Origin: JAVVHH01 sp963835135
Lineage (GTDB): Bacteria; Pseudomonadota; Alphaproteobacteria; Acetobacterales; Acetobacteraceae
Length of the DNA stretch: 64,000 nt
Assembly: GCA_963835135.1 (NCBI GenBank)
Contig: CAWIEF010000003.1
Location: forward strand, 1,488,001 to 1,552,000
Reading direction: 5' to 3'
Shown in pieces: positions 1-8,340 of the stretch. Position 1 is the first letter of the stretch; every line of letters starts with the position of its first letter. The position numbers and the translations under genes are program-made. The notes below the pieces were generated by a model. It did not search any database. It saw only the letters and a list, made by a program, of their open reading frames with translations, and had not been told where the DNA came from.

Positions 1-1371
1 CCGGACGGGCGGGGCAAGACGTTCACGCTCAACGAACTCGAGCCGGAGCTGGCGGAGAGCTGGCAGGAGGCGAGCGACGGCATGAGCGTCACGTTCAAGC
101 TGCGCGACGCCAAATTCCATTCCGGTCGGGCGGTGACGGCCAAGGACGTGAAATGGTCGCTGGACCGCGCCGTCAGCATCGGCGGCTTCGCAACCACGCA
201 GATGAATGCCGGCAGCATGGAGAAGCCGGAGCAGTTCGTCGCCGTGGACGAGAAAACGTTCCGGATCGACTTCCTGCGCCGCGACAAGCTGCTGATGCCG
301 GATCTCGGTGTCACGATCCCATTCGTGTTCGACAGCGAGCTGGCGCAGAAGAACGCGGGCGGCGACCCGTGGGCCAAGGAGTGGCTGAAGAACAACGTGG
401 CCGGGTCGGGCGGCTTCAAGGTGGAGAGCTGGAAGCCCGGCACGGAGACGGTCTACGTCCGCAACGAGGATTGGGCGTGCGGGCCGAAGCCGGCCATGCG
501 GCGGATCATCACGCGTGACATTCCCTCGGCTGCGACGAGGCGCGCGCTGCTCGAACGGGGGGACGCGGACGTGTCGTTCGGGTTGCCGCCGAAGGACTTC
601 AAGGATCTGGCCGATGCCGGCCGCGTGCAGGTGGTCGGCGTGCCGGTGCCGAACGGGATCTGGTATGTGGCGATGAACACGGCCACCGGGCCGTTCACCG
701 ATCCGCGCGTGCGCCAGGCGGTGGCGTGGGCGATGCCGTACGACAAGATGATGCAGGTGGCGCTCTATGGCCGCGGGGTGAAGATGTGGGGCGCATCGGG
801 CGGCCCGAGCGTGGCGTGGCCGCAGCCGTTTCCATACGACACGAACGTTGAGAAGGCGCGCGCGCTGGTGCAGCAGGTGGCTCCCGGCGGGTTCGCGACG
901 TCGGTGCTGTTCGATGCGGGGCAGTCGACGATCGCCGAGCCGATGGCGGTGTTGCTGAAGGAGTCGCTGGCGCCGCTCGGAATCACCGTGGAGCTGAACA
1001 AGGTGCCGGGCGCGAATTTCCGCGGCGAGTTGAACAAGAAGACGGCGCCGATTGTGATCAACCGGTTCGCGGGGTGGCTGGATTGGCCGGACTACTTCTT
1101 CTTCTGGAACTATCACGGCAATAATTCGGTGTTCAACGTCGCCTCGTATCAGAACAAGGCGATGGACAAGGACATCGACGCAGCGCGGTTCGCACCGGAT
1201 GCGGCGGCATACGATGCCGCCGTGCGCGGGTTCGTGACGCTGGCGGAGCAGGATGTTCCGTTCGTGCCGGTGGCGCAGCCGCTGCACGACGTGGCGATGC
1301 AGAAATCGATTGGCGGATACCAGTTCTGGCCGTGCCGGGAGCCGGATTTCCGCGCGTTCACCAAGAGCTGA
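1..1371 (+). CDS. ABC transporter substrate-binding protein, family 5 (5' end cut by window)
   Basis: Periplasmic binding component of a peptide/nickel/opine-type ABC importer. The open frame runs from base 1, so the gene begins before the window; the internal ATG at 82 is not the start. The first visible residues (ELEPELAESWQEA, then VTFKLRDAKFHSG) match the N-terminal lobe of family 5 binding proteins, in which the mature protein describes its electronegative 'slate' in this way. The signal peptide is not visible. About 456 residues are seen, so little is missing. Two permeases and a double ATPase follow in the same direction. A 94-bp repeat lies between this gene and the first permease. 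The substrate cannot be read from the sequence; the amidohydrolase genes downstream make a small amide or ureide compound plausible (inference). Confidence 0.88.
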   Translation, partial: PDGRGKTFTLNELEPELAESWQEASDGMSVTFKLRDAKFHSGRAVTAKDVKWSLDRAVSIGGFATTQMNAGSMEKPEQFVAVDEKTFRIDFLRRDKLLMPDLGVTIPFVFDSELAQKNAGGDPWAKEWLKNNVAGSGGFKVESWKPGTETVYVRNEDWACGPKPAMRRIITRDIPSAATRRALLERGDADVSFGLPPKDFKDLADAGRVQVVGVPVPNGIWYVAMNTATGPFTDPRVRQAVAWAMPYDKMMQVALYGRGVKMWGASGGPSVAWPQPFPYDTNVEKARALVQQVAPGGFATSVLFDAGQSTIAEPMAVLLKESLAPLGITVELNKVPGANFRGELNKKTAPIVINRFAGWLDWPDYFFFWNYHGNNSVFNVASYQNKAMDKDIDAARFAPDAAAYDAAVRGFVTLAEQDVPFVPVAQPLHDVAMQKSIGGYQFWPCREPDFRAFTKS

Positions 1372-1380
1372 CATGACCCT

Positions 1381-1474
1381 TCATCGCGAGCCGCGCAGCG
1401 TCGCGGCAATCCAGGGCCACAAGCGCGGTCCGTGCCGATGGATCGCCACGCCGCCAAGAGGCAACTCGCGATGA
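1381..1474. repeat. Dispersed repeat with 10-bp terminal inverted repeats, copy A
   Basis: A 94-bp element bounded by TCATCGCGAG (1381-1390) and its exact inverse complement CTCGCGATGA (1465-1474). It contains GTCCGTGCCGATGGAT at 1428-1443, which recurs exactly in the copy at 51862-51877. It fills the gap between the binding-protein gene and the first permease gene. The layout resembles REP/BIME or small MITE-like repeats known from alphaproteobacteria. Transcribed, it could fold into a hairpin. Confidence 0.85.
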
Positions 1475-1484
1475 CGAGATCATC

Positions 1485-2495
1485 ATGCTGAAATTGACGC
1501 TTTCCAGGTTTGGGACGGCGGTCCCGAGCGTGATCGGGGTCGTCATCGTCACGTTCCTGCTGACCCGCGTGTTGCCCGGTGATCCCGCGACGTATTTCGC
1601 CGGGCCGGTCGCGTCGAAAGAGGCCATCGCGGCGATCCAGCATCAATTGGGCCTGGATCAGCCGCTCTGGGTGCAGTTCGCGCGCTACGTGGGCGACCTC
1701 GCCCATGGCGATCTCGGCACCTCGCTGACGACGGGGCAGCCGGTGTTGACCGAGATCGCCACCCGGTTGCCGGCCTCGGCCGAACTGACGCTGATCAGCC
1801 TCATCCTGGCGGTGTTGGTCGCGGTGCCGCTCGGCGTATTGGCGGCGTTGCGGCAAGGGTCGTGGATCGACCATCTGTGCCGGATCGTGACGACCGCGGG
1901 AGTGTCGCTGCCGGTGTTCTTCACCGGGCTGCTGACCGTCTACGTTTTCTATTTTCTGCTGGGCTGGGCGCCGGCGCCGCTGGGGCGGCTCGATAGCTTC
2001 ATGTCGGAGCCGCCGCGGGTCACGGGCTTCCTGCTGGTCGACAGCCTGGTCGCCGGCGATTGGGAGGTGTTCCGGGCGGCGGCGTCACAGTTGATCCTGC
2101 CGGCGGTGACGCTGGCGGTATTCGCGCTGGCGCCGCTGGCGCGGATGACCCGGGCCTCGATGCTGGCCGCCCTGGCCTCCGACTTCGTGCGCACGGCGCG
2201 GGCGAGCGGGCTGACGGGGCGCACGGTGGTGCTGACCTACGCGTTCCGCAACGCGGTGCTGCCGGTACTGACGACGCTGGGCATGGTGTTCTCGTTCCTG
2301 CTTGGGGCGAACGTACTGGTGGAGAAGGTGTTTGCCTGGCCGGGGATCGGATCGTACGCGGTCGAGGCGCTGATCGCCTCGGATTTCGCGCCGGTGCAGG
2401 GCTTCGTGCTGACGATGGCGATCCTCTACATCCTGCTGAATCTCGGGATCGATCTGCTCTACGGCCTGGTCGATCCGCGCATGAAAGCGGCGTGA
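1485..2495 (+). CDS. ABC transporter permease, DppB/OppB type
   Basis: Inner-membrane permease of the peptide-type importer, about 336 residues, the usual family length. The N-terminal TM segment (SVIGVVIVTFLLTRVLPGDPA) is the conserved DppB/OppB opening with the LPGDP signature, followed by a periplasmic region and five further hydrophobic segments. The EAA loop that contacts the ATPase is seen as RTARASGLTGRTVVLTYAFRNA. The end shows the typical VDPRMK tail. The stop overlaps the start of the next permease (ATGA-type, 2493-2497), so the two are translationally coupled. The repeat upstream separates it from the binding-protein gene. Confidence 0.93.
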   Translation: MLKLTLSRFGTAVPSVIGVVIVTFLLTRVLPGDPATYFAGPVASKEAIAAIQHQLGLDQPLWVQFARYVGDLAHGDLGTSLTTGQPVLTEIATRLPASAELTLISLILAVLVAVPLGVLAALRQGSWIDHLCRIVTTAGVSLPVFFTGLLTVYVFYFLLGWAPAPLGRLDSFMSEPPRVTGFLLVDSLVAGDWEVFRAAASQLILPAVTLAVFALAPLARMTRASMLAALASDFVRTARASGLTGRTVVLTYAFRNAVLPVLTTLGMVFSFLLGANVLVEKVFAWPGIGSYAVEALIASDFAPVQGFVLTMAILYILLNLGIDLLYGLVDPRMKAA

Positions 2496-3415
2496 TGGCC
2501 GAGATCGAGGCTCCCGTGCTGGTGCTCGGCGGACCCGCCGCGGCGCCCGCGCCGGCCCGGCGCTCGCCGCTGATCGCACTGCTCGGGCACACGCGCTACG
2601 TGCTGACGCAGGACCCGGTGACGGCCGGCAGCTTCGCGCTGTTCTTGCTGTTGGTGCTGTGCGCGATCGTCGGGCCCAGCCTGGTGCCCTACGACCCGTT
2701 GGCCAGCGACACGGCGCAGGCGCTGGGGCCGCCGAACGCGGCGCACTGGTTCGGCACGGATCAGCTCGGGCGCGACATCCTCTCTCGCGTCGTCGTGGCG
2801 GCGCGGATCGACATGGCGATCGCGGTGTTCTCGGTGGCGCTGGTGTTCGTGCTGGGCGGCGTCGCGGGCGTGGCGGCCGGATTCTTTGGCGGCTGGACCG
2901 ACCGGATCGTCGGACGCCTCGCCGACACGATCATGGCGTTCCCGCTGTTCGTGCTGGCGATGGGGATCGTGGCGGCGCTCGGCAACACGGTGACCAACAT
3001 CGTGCTGGCGACCGCCATCGTGAACTTCCCGCTCTACGCCCGCGTGGCCCGGGCCGAGGCGCTGGTGCGGCGGAACGCCGGCTACGTGCAGGCGGCGCGG
3101 CTGACCGGGAATGGCGAGGTGAGGGTGGTGCTGACGACGATCCTGCCGAACATCCTGCCGATCATGGCGGTGCAGATGTCGCTGACGATGGGCTACGCGA
3201 TCCTGAATGCGGCCGGGCTGAGCTTCATCGGGCTGGGCGTGCGGCCGCCGACGCCGGAATGGGGGATCATGGTGGCCGAAGGAGCGACAACGATCATGTC
3301 GGGCGAGTGGTGGGTCGCGCTGTTCCCCGGGCTGGCGCTGATGCTGGCGGTGTTCTGCTTCAACCTCTTGGGCGACGGCTTACGGGACATCGTCGATCCC
3401 CAGAGGCGCACATGA
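2495..3415 (+). CDS. ABC transporter permease, DppC/OppC type
   Basis: Second membrane subunit of the peptide-type importer, 306 residues. The frame stays open far upstream, but the ATG at 2495 overlapping the stop of the first permease is the natural start and gives a normal-length DppC. An N-terminal cytoplasmic stretch of about 45 residues precedes the first TM segment. The DppC hallmark HWFGTDQLGRDILSRV is present, and the EAA loop appears as VQAARLTGNGEVRVVLTTILPN. It ends with GDGLRDIVDPQ, as in this family. The stop overlaps the ATPase start at 3412 by four bases. Confidence 0.93.
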   Translation: MAEIEAPVLVLGGPAAAPAPARRSPLIALLGHTRYVLTQDPVTAGSFALFLLLVLCAIVGPSLVPYDPLASDTAQALGPPNAAHWFGTDQLGRDILSRVVVAARIDMAIAVFSVALVFVLGGVAGVAAGFFGGWTDRIVGRLADTIMAFPLFVLAMGIVAALGNTVTNIVLATAIVNFPLYARVARAEALVRRNAGYVQAARLTGNGEVRVVLTTILPNILPIMAVQMSLTMGYAILNAAGLSFIGLGVRPPTPEWGIMVAEGATTIMSGEWWVALFPGLALMLAVFCFNLLGDGLRDIVDPQRRT

Positions 3416-5082
3416 GCGACGCCCCTCCCCTGCTCGACGTCCACGACCTCTCGGTCGAGTTCACGACAAGACGCGGCCTGGTCCAAGCGGTTCAGCATGT
3501 GGACTTGTCGATCGCGCGCGGCGAGACGCTCGCGGTGGTCGGCGAGTCCGGGTCGGGTAAGTCGGTCACGTCGTACGCCGTCATGCGCATCCTCGACCGG
3601 GCGGGGCGGATCGCGGAGGGCACCGTGTCGTTCTCCGGCGTGGCGCTGCAGACGCTGGACGAGCCGGCGATGCAGGATCTGCGCGGGCGGGAGATCTCGA
3701 TGATCTTCCAGAACCCGCGCGCGGCGCTGAACCCGATCCGCTCGGTGGGCCGGCAGATCGGCGACGTGCTGCTGCGGCATGGGCAGGCGGAACGGGGGAC
3801 CGCGCGGGCAAAGGCGATCGAGGCGCTCGAGCAGGTGCGGATCGCCAAGCCCGAGGAGCGCTACGACGCATACCCGTTCGAGCTCTCGGGCGGGATGTGC
3901 CAACGCGTGGTGATCGCGCTGGCATTGGCGTGCCGGCCCCGCTTGCTGATCGCCGACGAGCCGACGACCGGGCTCGACGTGACGACGCAGAAGGCGGTGA
4001 TGGACCTCGTCACCGAGCTGACCCGGGCGCGCGGGATGTCGACGCTGCTGATCACGCACGATCTCGGGCTGGCGGCGGCGTATTGCGACCGGGTCGTGGT
4101 GATGCAGAAGGGCCGCGTGGTCGAGACGGCGGCGTCGGGAACGATCTTCCGGGCGCCGGAGCACGCGTACACCCGGCGGCTGATGCGGGCGACACCACGA
4201 CCCGGCGCGACGCTGGTCGACCTGTTGCCGGAGCCGCCGGCGCACATGCAAGCCGCGTCGCCGCCGCCCGGTGAGGTGTTGCTCGAAGTCAAGGGGCTGG
4301 TGAAGGAGTATCCGCGTGCCGGCGGCGTGGCCCGCTGGTTCGGACGGGGCGAGGCCGCAGCGCCGTTCCGGGCGGTCGACGGCATTGGCTTCACGGTGCG
4401 GCGCGGCGAGAGCGTCGGGCTCGTCGGTGAGTCCGGCTGCGGCAAGTCGACGACGTCGATGATGGTGATGCGCCTGCTGGACCCGACGTCGGGTTCGATC
4501 CGGTTCGACGGGCGGGATATCGGCGCGGTTCCGGCGCGGAGTTTCGCCCATGACGAGATGCGGCAACGCATCCAGATGGTGTTCCAGGACCCGACCGACA
4601 GCCTCAACCCGCGGCTGCCGGCAGCGCGGGCCATCGCCGACCCGATCCTGCGGATGGGGACCGAGCGGGGAGCGGCGCTGCGGGCGCGCGTGGAGGAGTT
4701 GGCCGGCTTGGTCGGGCTGCCGACGGCGCTGCTGGACCGGTTCCCGCACCAATTGTCCGGCGGACAGAAGGCCCGGGTCGGCATCGCGCGCGCGATCGCA
4801 TTGAACCCGAAGCTGGTGGTCCTGGACGAGCCGACGGCGGCGCTCGACGTGTCCGTGCAGGCCGTGGTGCTGAACTTGCTGCAGGATCTGAAGGTGAAGC
4901 TCGGGATGAGCTACCTGTTCGTCAGCCACGACCTGCATGTGGTTCGGCTGCTGTGCGACCGGGTGATCGTGATGCGGTCTGGCCGGATCGTCGAGCAGGG
5001 CGACACCGAAGACGTTCTCGGCGCGCCTGCGGCGGCGTATACGCGCGAGTTGCTGGCGTCGATCCCACACCCGCCGGTCTAG
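3412..5082 (+). CDS. Fused double ABC ATPase, DppD-DppF type
   Basis: A single 556-residue protein carries both nucleotide-binding domains that are separate DppD and DppF proteins in many bacteria. Domain 1 has Walker A GESGSGKS, signature LSGGMCQRV and Walker B LLIADEPTTGLDV. Domain 2 has Walker A GESGCGKS, signature LSGGQKARVGIARAI and Walker B LVVLDEPTAALDV. Each half ends with the oligopeptide-transporter C-terminal region. The start overlaps the permease stop by four bases; longer in-frame starts would run across the permease gene. It should energise import through the two permeases just upstream. Such fusions are known in this transporter family, so this is a variant rather than a defect. 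Confidence 0.94.
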   Translation: MSDAPPLLDVHDLSVEFTTRRGLVQAVQHVDLSIARGETLAVVGESGSGKSVTSYAVMRILDRAGRIAEGTVSFSGVALQTLDEPAMQDLRGREISMIFQNPRAALNPIRSVGRQIGDVLLRHGQAERGTARAKAIEALEQVRIAKPEERYDAYPFELSGGMCQRVVIALALACRPRLLIADEPTTGLDVTTQKAVMDLVTELTRARGMSTLLITHDLGLAAAYCDRVVVMQKGRVVETAASGTIFRAPEHAYTRRLMRATPRPGATLVDLLPEPPAHMQAASPPPGEVLLEVKGLVKEYPRAGGVARWFGRGEAAAPFRAVDGIGFTVRRGESVGLVGESGCGKSTTSMMVMRLLDPTSGSIRFDGRDIGAVPARSFAHDEMRQRIQMVFQDPTDSLNPRLPAARAIADPILRMGTERGAALRARVEELAGLVGLPTALLDRFPHQLSGGQKARVGIARAIALNPKLVVLDEPTAALDVSVQAVVLNLLQDLKVKLGMSYLFVSHDLHVVRLLCDRVIVMRSGRIVEQGDTEDVLGAPAAAYTRELLASIPHPPV

Positions 5083-5097
5083 GGGAAGCGAACAGCG

Positions 5098-5292
5098 ATG
5101 GACGATCCAAACGATGCCGACACCGGAGTGCAAGCGGTCGATACGGCGGCGGCGCTGTTCGGCGTTGCGATGGAGCCGGAGTGGCGGGACGCGGCGGTGA
5201 TGAATTTCGCCACGCTCGCCGCCGCGGCCGGGCTGGTCATGGGCTTTCCGCTCGATGACGAGGCGGAGTACGGGCCGGTGTTCCGCGCGTGA
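5098..5292 (+). CDS. AtzG-like small protein (DUF4089)
   Basis: A 64-residue acidic protein. The central alpha-helical part (DTAAALFGVAMEPEWRDAAVMNFATLAAAAGLVMGFPLDDEAEYGPVFRA) matches what I know of DUF4089/AtzG, the small partner of AtzE-type hydrolases. AtzG forms a complex with AtzE resembling the GatC-GatA pair. The AtzE homologue begins inside its stop codon (GTG at 5289), which supports joint synthesis. Identification rests on family resemblance and on this coupling. Confidence 0.8.
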   Translation: MDDPNDADTGVQAVDTAAALFGVAMEPEWRDAAVMNFATLAAAAGLVMGFPLDDEAEYGPVFRA

Positions 5293-6656
5293 GGACGGCG
5301 GCTTCCATCGCCACCGAAGTGCGCAGTGGCCGAACGACGGCGCGGGCGGAGGTGCAAGCCGCGCTGGCGCGGATCGCGGCGGCGAACCCGTCCATCAATG
5401 CCTTCACCGACATCGTGACAGAGCGCGCCCTGGGCACGGCCGAGCGGCTGGACGCAGCGATTGCGGCCGGGCGCGATCCGGGGCCGCTGGCCGGGGTGCC
5501 GTTCGCCGTGAAGAACCTGTTCGACGTGGCGGGACTGGCGACGCGGGCCGGGTCGCGGATCAATCGCGAGCATCCGCCGGCGCGGCGGGATGCGGCACTG
5601 GTGCGGCGGATGGAAGCGGCCGGCGCCGTACTGGTGGGCGCCCTGAACATGGGCGAGTATGCCTACGACTTCACGGGCGAGAACGCGCATGATGGCCCGT
5701 CGCGCAACCCGCACGACACCGGGCGAATGTCGGGCGGGTCGTCCGGAGGCTCGGGGGCGGCGGTGGCGGCGGGGATGGTGCCGCTCGCGCTGGGATCGGA
5801 CACGAACGGGTCGATCCGGGTGCCGGCATCGCTGTGCGGCCTGTTTGGGCTGAAGCCGACGTTTGGGCGGTTGAGCCGGGCTGGCAGTTTCCCGTTCGTG
5901 TCGTCGTTCGACCATCTGGGGCCGCTCGGGGTGAGCGCGGCGGACCTGGCGCTGGCCTATGATGCGATGCAGGGAGCCGATCCGGACGACCCGATGCAAG
6001 GTGAGCGGGCGGTCGAAGAGGTGAGTTCCAGCATCATGGACTGGGGTGGGCTGCGGGTGGCGGTCGCCGGCGGCTATTTCGCCCGGGGCGGCGCGCCGGA
6101 AGCGTTCGCGGCGGTCCGGCTGGCGGCTGACGCGCTCGGCGCGACGCAGGTGGTGGAGATCCCGGAGGCAGCGCGGGCGCGGGCGGCGGCTTATGTGATC
6201 ACGGCGGCGGAGGGGGCAGCGCTGCACGCCGAACGGCTGCAGGCCAGGGCGGCCGACTTCGATCCGGAGGTGCGGGACCGGCTGATCGCCGGGCTGGCGA
6301 TCCCGGCCGCCTGGGTCGCGCGGGCGCAGCGGTTCCGGCGCTGGTATCGCGAGCACATGCGGGCGCTGTTCGAGACCGTCGACCTCGTACTCGCGCCGGC
6401 GACTCCGGTGCGGGCGCCGCTCCTCGGACAGAAGACGATCGAGCTGGACGGGGTGGCGATGCCGTTGCGGGCCAATCTCGGGGTGTTCACCCAGCCTATC
6501 TCGTTCATCGGGCTGCCAGTCGCGGCGGTGCCGACGTGGCCGGATGCAGGTCTGCCGATCGGGGTGCAACTCATCGCGGCGCCATGGCGGGAGGACATCG
6601 TGCTCCGGGCGGCGCATCGCCTCGAGTTGCTTGGGGTCGCCCGCACGCAGCGGTAG
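5289..6656 (+). CDS. AtzE family amidohydrolase (amidase-signature enzyme)
   Basis: A 455-residue amidase-signature hydrolase. The Ser-cisSer-Lys triad is visible: Lys in PFAVKNLFDV, the Gly/Ser-rich MSGGSSGGSGAAVAAG block, and the nucleophile Ser in GSDTNGSIRVPAS. The GENAHDGPSRNP stretch just before the Gly/Ser block is typical of AtzE-like enzymes rather than general amidases. AtzE in Pseudomonas sp. ADP acts on carboxylated biuret derivatives in s-triazine breakdown, but homologues are widespread in strains that do not degrade triazines, so the natural substrate here is open. GTG start overlaps the AtzG-like stop. The ABC importer upstream probably brings in the substrate or its precursor (inference). 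Confidence 0.88.
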   Translation: MRTAASIATEVRSGRTTARAEVQAALARIAAANPSINAFTDIVTERALGTAERLDAAIAAGRDPGPLAGVPFAVKNLFDVAGLATRAGSRINREHPPARRDAALVRRMEAAGAVLVGALNMGEYAYDFTGENAHDGPSRNPHDTGRMSGGSSGGSGAAVAAGMVPLALGSDTNGSIRVPASLCGLFGLKPTFGRLSRAGSFPFVSSFDHLGPLGVSAADLALAYDAMQGADPDDPMQGERAVEEVSSSIMDWGGLRVAVAGGYFARGGAPEAFAAVRLAADALGATQVVEIPEAARARAAAYVITAAEGAALHAERLQARAADFDPEVRDRLIAGLAIPAAWVARAQRFRRWYREHMRALFETVDLVLAPATPVRAPLLGQKTIELDGVAMPLRANLGVFTQPISFIGLPVAAVPTWPDAGLPIGVQLIAAPWREDIVLRAAHRLELLGVARTQR

Positions 6657-6740
6657 CGGTCATCACATGACAGTGCTCGGCACTTCCGGGCTGCGCCGCC
6701 AGGGGCAACATCGCGGTCAGCGTTGTGACTGGAGCCCAGG

Positions 6741-7391
6741 ATGAGTGAGACGACCGAGACCGAGGTCACGAGGCGAGGCGTTTTGGCCGCAAGCACGGCG
6801 GCGATCGCCGTGACGGCCCTGCCGATCGGCGGCACACAGGCGGTGGCCGCGCCCGGTGCCGACCCGGCCATGGTGCCAGTCCTGATGCCGGTATCGTTCG
6901 AGGTGAACGGCAAGACGGTGCACCTTTCGCTCGATACGCGAACCAGCCTGCTGGACGCGCTGCGGGAGCATCTGCAGCTCACCGGGTCGAAGAAGGGGTG
7001 CGATCACGGGCAGTGCGGCGCATGCACCGTCATCCTCGACGGCCACCGGATCAACGCGTGCCTGACACTCGCCGTCATGCATCCCGGGAGCAAGATCACG
7101 ACGATCGAGGGGCTCGGGACGCCGGACAACCTGCATCCGATGCAGGCGGCGTTCGTCAAGCATGACGGATACCAGTGCGGGTATTGCACACCCGGCCAGA
7201 TCTGTTCGGCCGTCAGCGTGCTGGCCGAGATCAAGGCCGGGGTGCCGAGCCATGTGACAGGCGACCTGATGGCGCCGATGCAGGCGACGAACGACGAGAT
7301 GCGCGAGCGGATGAGCGGCAACATCTGCCGCTGCGGCGCCTACTCCAACATCCTGGACGCGATGGCCGAAGCGAAGGGAGAACTGGCGTGA
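6741..7391 (+). CDS. paoA: Molybdenum hydroxylase [2Fe-2S] subunit, PaoA type
   Basis: Small iron-sulfur subunit of a periplasmic aldehyde oxidoreductase of the xanthine oxidase family, 216 residues. A twin-arginine signal (TRRGVLAASTAAIAV, residues about 10-24) sends the folded complex through Tat. The plant-ferredoxin-type cluster motif GCDHGQCGAC and the second cluster motifs CGYCTPGQ and NICRCGAY are complete. The FAD and molybdenum subunits follow in the order seen in Escherichia coli paoABC (yagTSR). E. coli PaoABC oxidises aromatic aldehydes; the substrate here is not known. Confidence 0.92.
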   Translation: MSETTETEVTRRGVLAASTAAIAVTALPIGGTQAVAAPGADPAMVPVLMPVSFEVNGKTVHLSLDTRTSLLDALREHLQLTGSKKGCDHGQCGACTVILDGHRINACLTLAVMHPGSKITTIEGLGTPDNLHPMQAAFVKHDGYQCGYCTPGQICSAVSVLAEIKAGVPSHVTGDLMAPMQATNDEMRERMSGNICRCGAYSNILDAMAEAKGELA

Positions 7392-8338
7392 AGCCCTTCA
7401 CCTACGAGCGGGCTTCGACGCCCGCCGAAGCGGCGGCAGCGGCGGCGCGGACGCCGAACGCCAAGTTCATCGCGGGCGGCACCAACCTACTCGACCTGAT
7501 GAAGCTGCAGATCGAGACGCCGACACATCTGGTCGACGTCAACGGGCTGGCGCTCGACACGATCGAAGCGACCCCGCAGGGTGGCCTGCGGATCGGCGCG
7601 CTCGTGCGCAACACGGCGCTGGCGTCCGACCAGAGAGTGCGCAAGGACTACGGCGTGCTGTCGCGTGCCATCGTGGCCGGCGCCTCGGGGCAATTGCGCA
7701 ACAAGGCGACGACGGCCGGCAACCTGCTGCAGCGGACGCGCTGCCCGTATTTCTACGATACCGCGCAGCCGTGCAACAAACGCTCGCCCGGCAGCGGCTG
7801 TTCGGCGCTGGACGGCATCAGCCGGCAACTCGCTGTCATCGGCGGCAGCGACCACTGCATCGCGACCTATCCCGGCGACATGGCGGTGGCGATGCGCGTG
7901 CTGGGCGCGACCGTGGAGACGGTGAAGGGCGATGGGACCACGCGTCAGATCGCGCTGGGCGACTTCCATCGGCTGCCCGGCGACGCGCCGCAGCAGGACA
8001 CCGTGCTGGAGAAAGGCGAGCTGATCACGGCGGTGACGCTGCCGCCGCCGGTCGGCGGCAAGCAGATCTACCGCAAGGTGCGGGACCGCGCGTCCTATGC
8101 GTATGCGCTGGTGTCGGTGGCCGCGATCGTGCAGCCGGATGGGTCCGGCCAGGTGGCGGTCGGCGGCGTGGCGCACCGGCCGTGGCGGGTGGAAGCGGCC
8201 GATGCCGAGATGCCGAAGGGCGCCGCAGCGGTAGCGGCCAAGCTGATGGAGGGTGCGCGCCCCACCCGCGACAACGCCTACAAAGTGCCGCTGGTCGAGC
8301 GTACGCTCGCCGCCGCGCTCGACGAAGCGAGGGCTTGA
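7388..8338 (+). CDS. paoB: Molybdenum hydroxylase FAD-binding subunit, PaoB type
   Basis: A 316-residue FAD subunit of the CO-dehydrogenase/xanthine-dehydrogenase type. The pyrophosphate-binding AGGTNLLDLMK is near residue 30. The Cys-rich stretch RCPYFYDTAQPCNKRSPGSGC, around residue 120, matches the extra [4Fe-4S] cluster site that distinguishes PaoB from most FAD subunits. GTG start at 7388 overlaps the paoA stop by four bases. It passes electrons between the FeS subunit and FAD for reoxidation. Confidence 0.92.
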   Translation: MKPFTYERASTPAEAAAAAARTPNAKFIAGGTNLLDLMKLQIETPTHLVDVNGLALDTIEATPQGGLRIGALVRNTALASDQRVRKDYGVLSRAIVAGASGQLRNKATTAGNLLQRTRCPYFYDTAQPCNKRSPGSGCSALDGISRQLAVIGGSDHCIATYPGDMAVAMRVLGATVETVKGDGTTRQIALGDFHRLPGDAPQQDTVLEKGELITAVTLPPPVGGKQIYRKVRDRASYAYALVSVAAIVQPDGSGQVAVGGVAHRPWRVEAADAEMPKGAAAVAAKLMEGARPTRDNAYKVPLVERTLAAALDEARA

Positions 8339-8340
8339 GC

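Noticed and set aside
3193..5133. 646-aa minus-strand frame over the fused ATPase gene
   Set aside because: Arg/Pro/His-rich translation without any domain; it is the antisense shadow of a strongly supported double ATPase in very GC-rich DNA.
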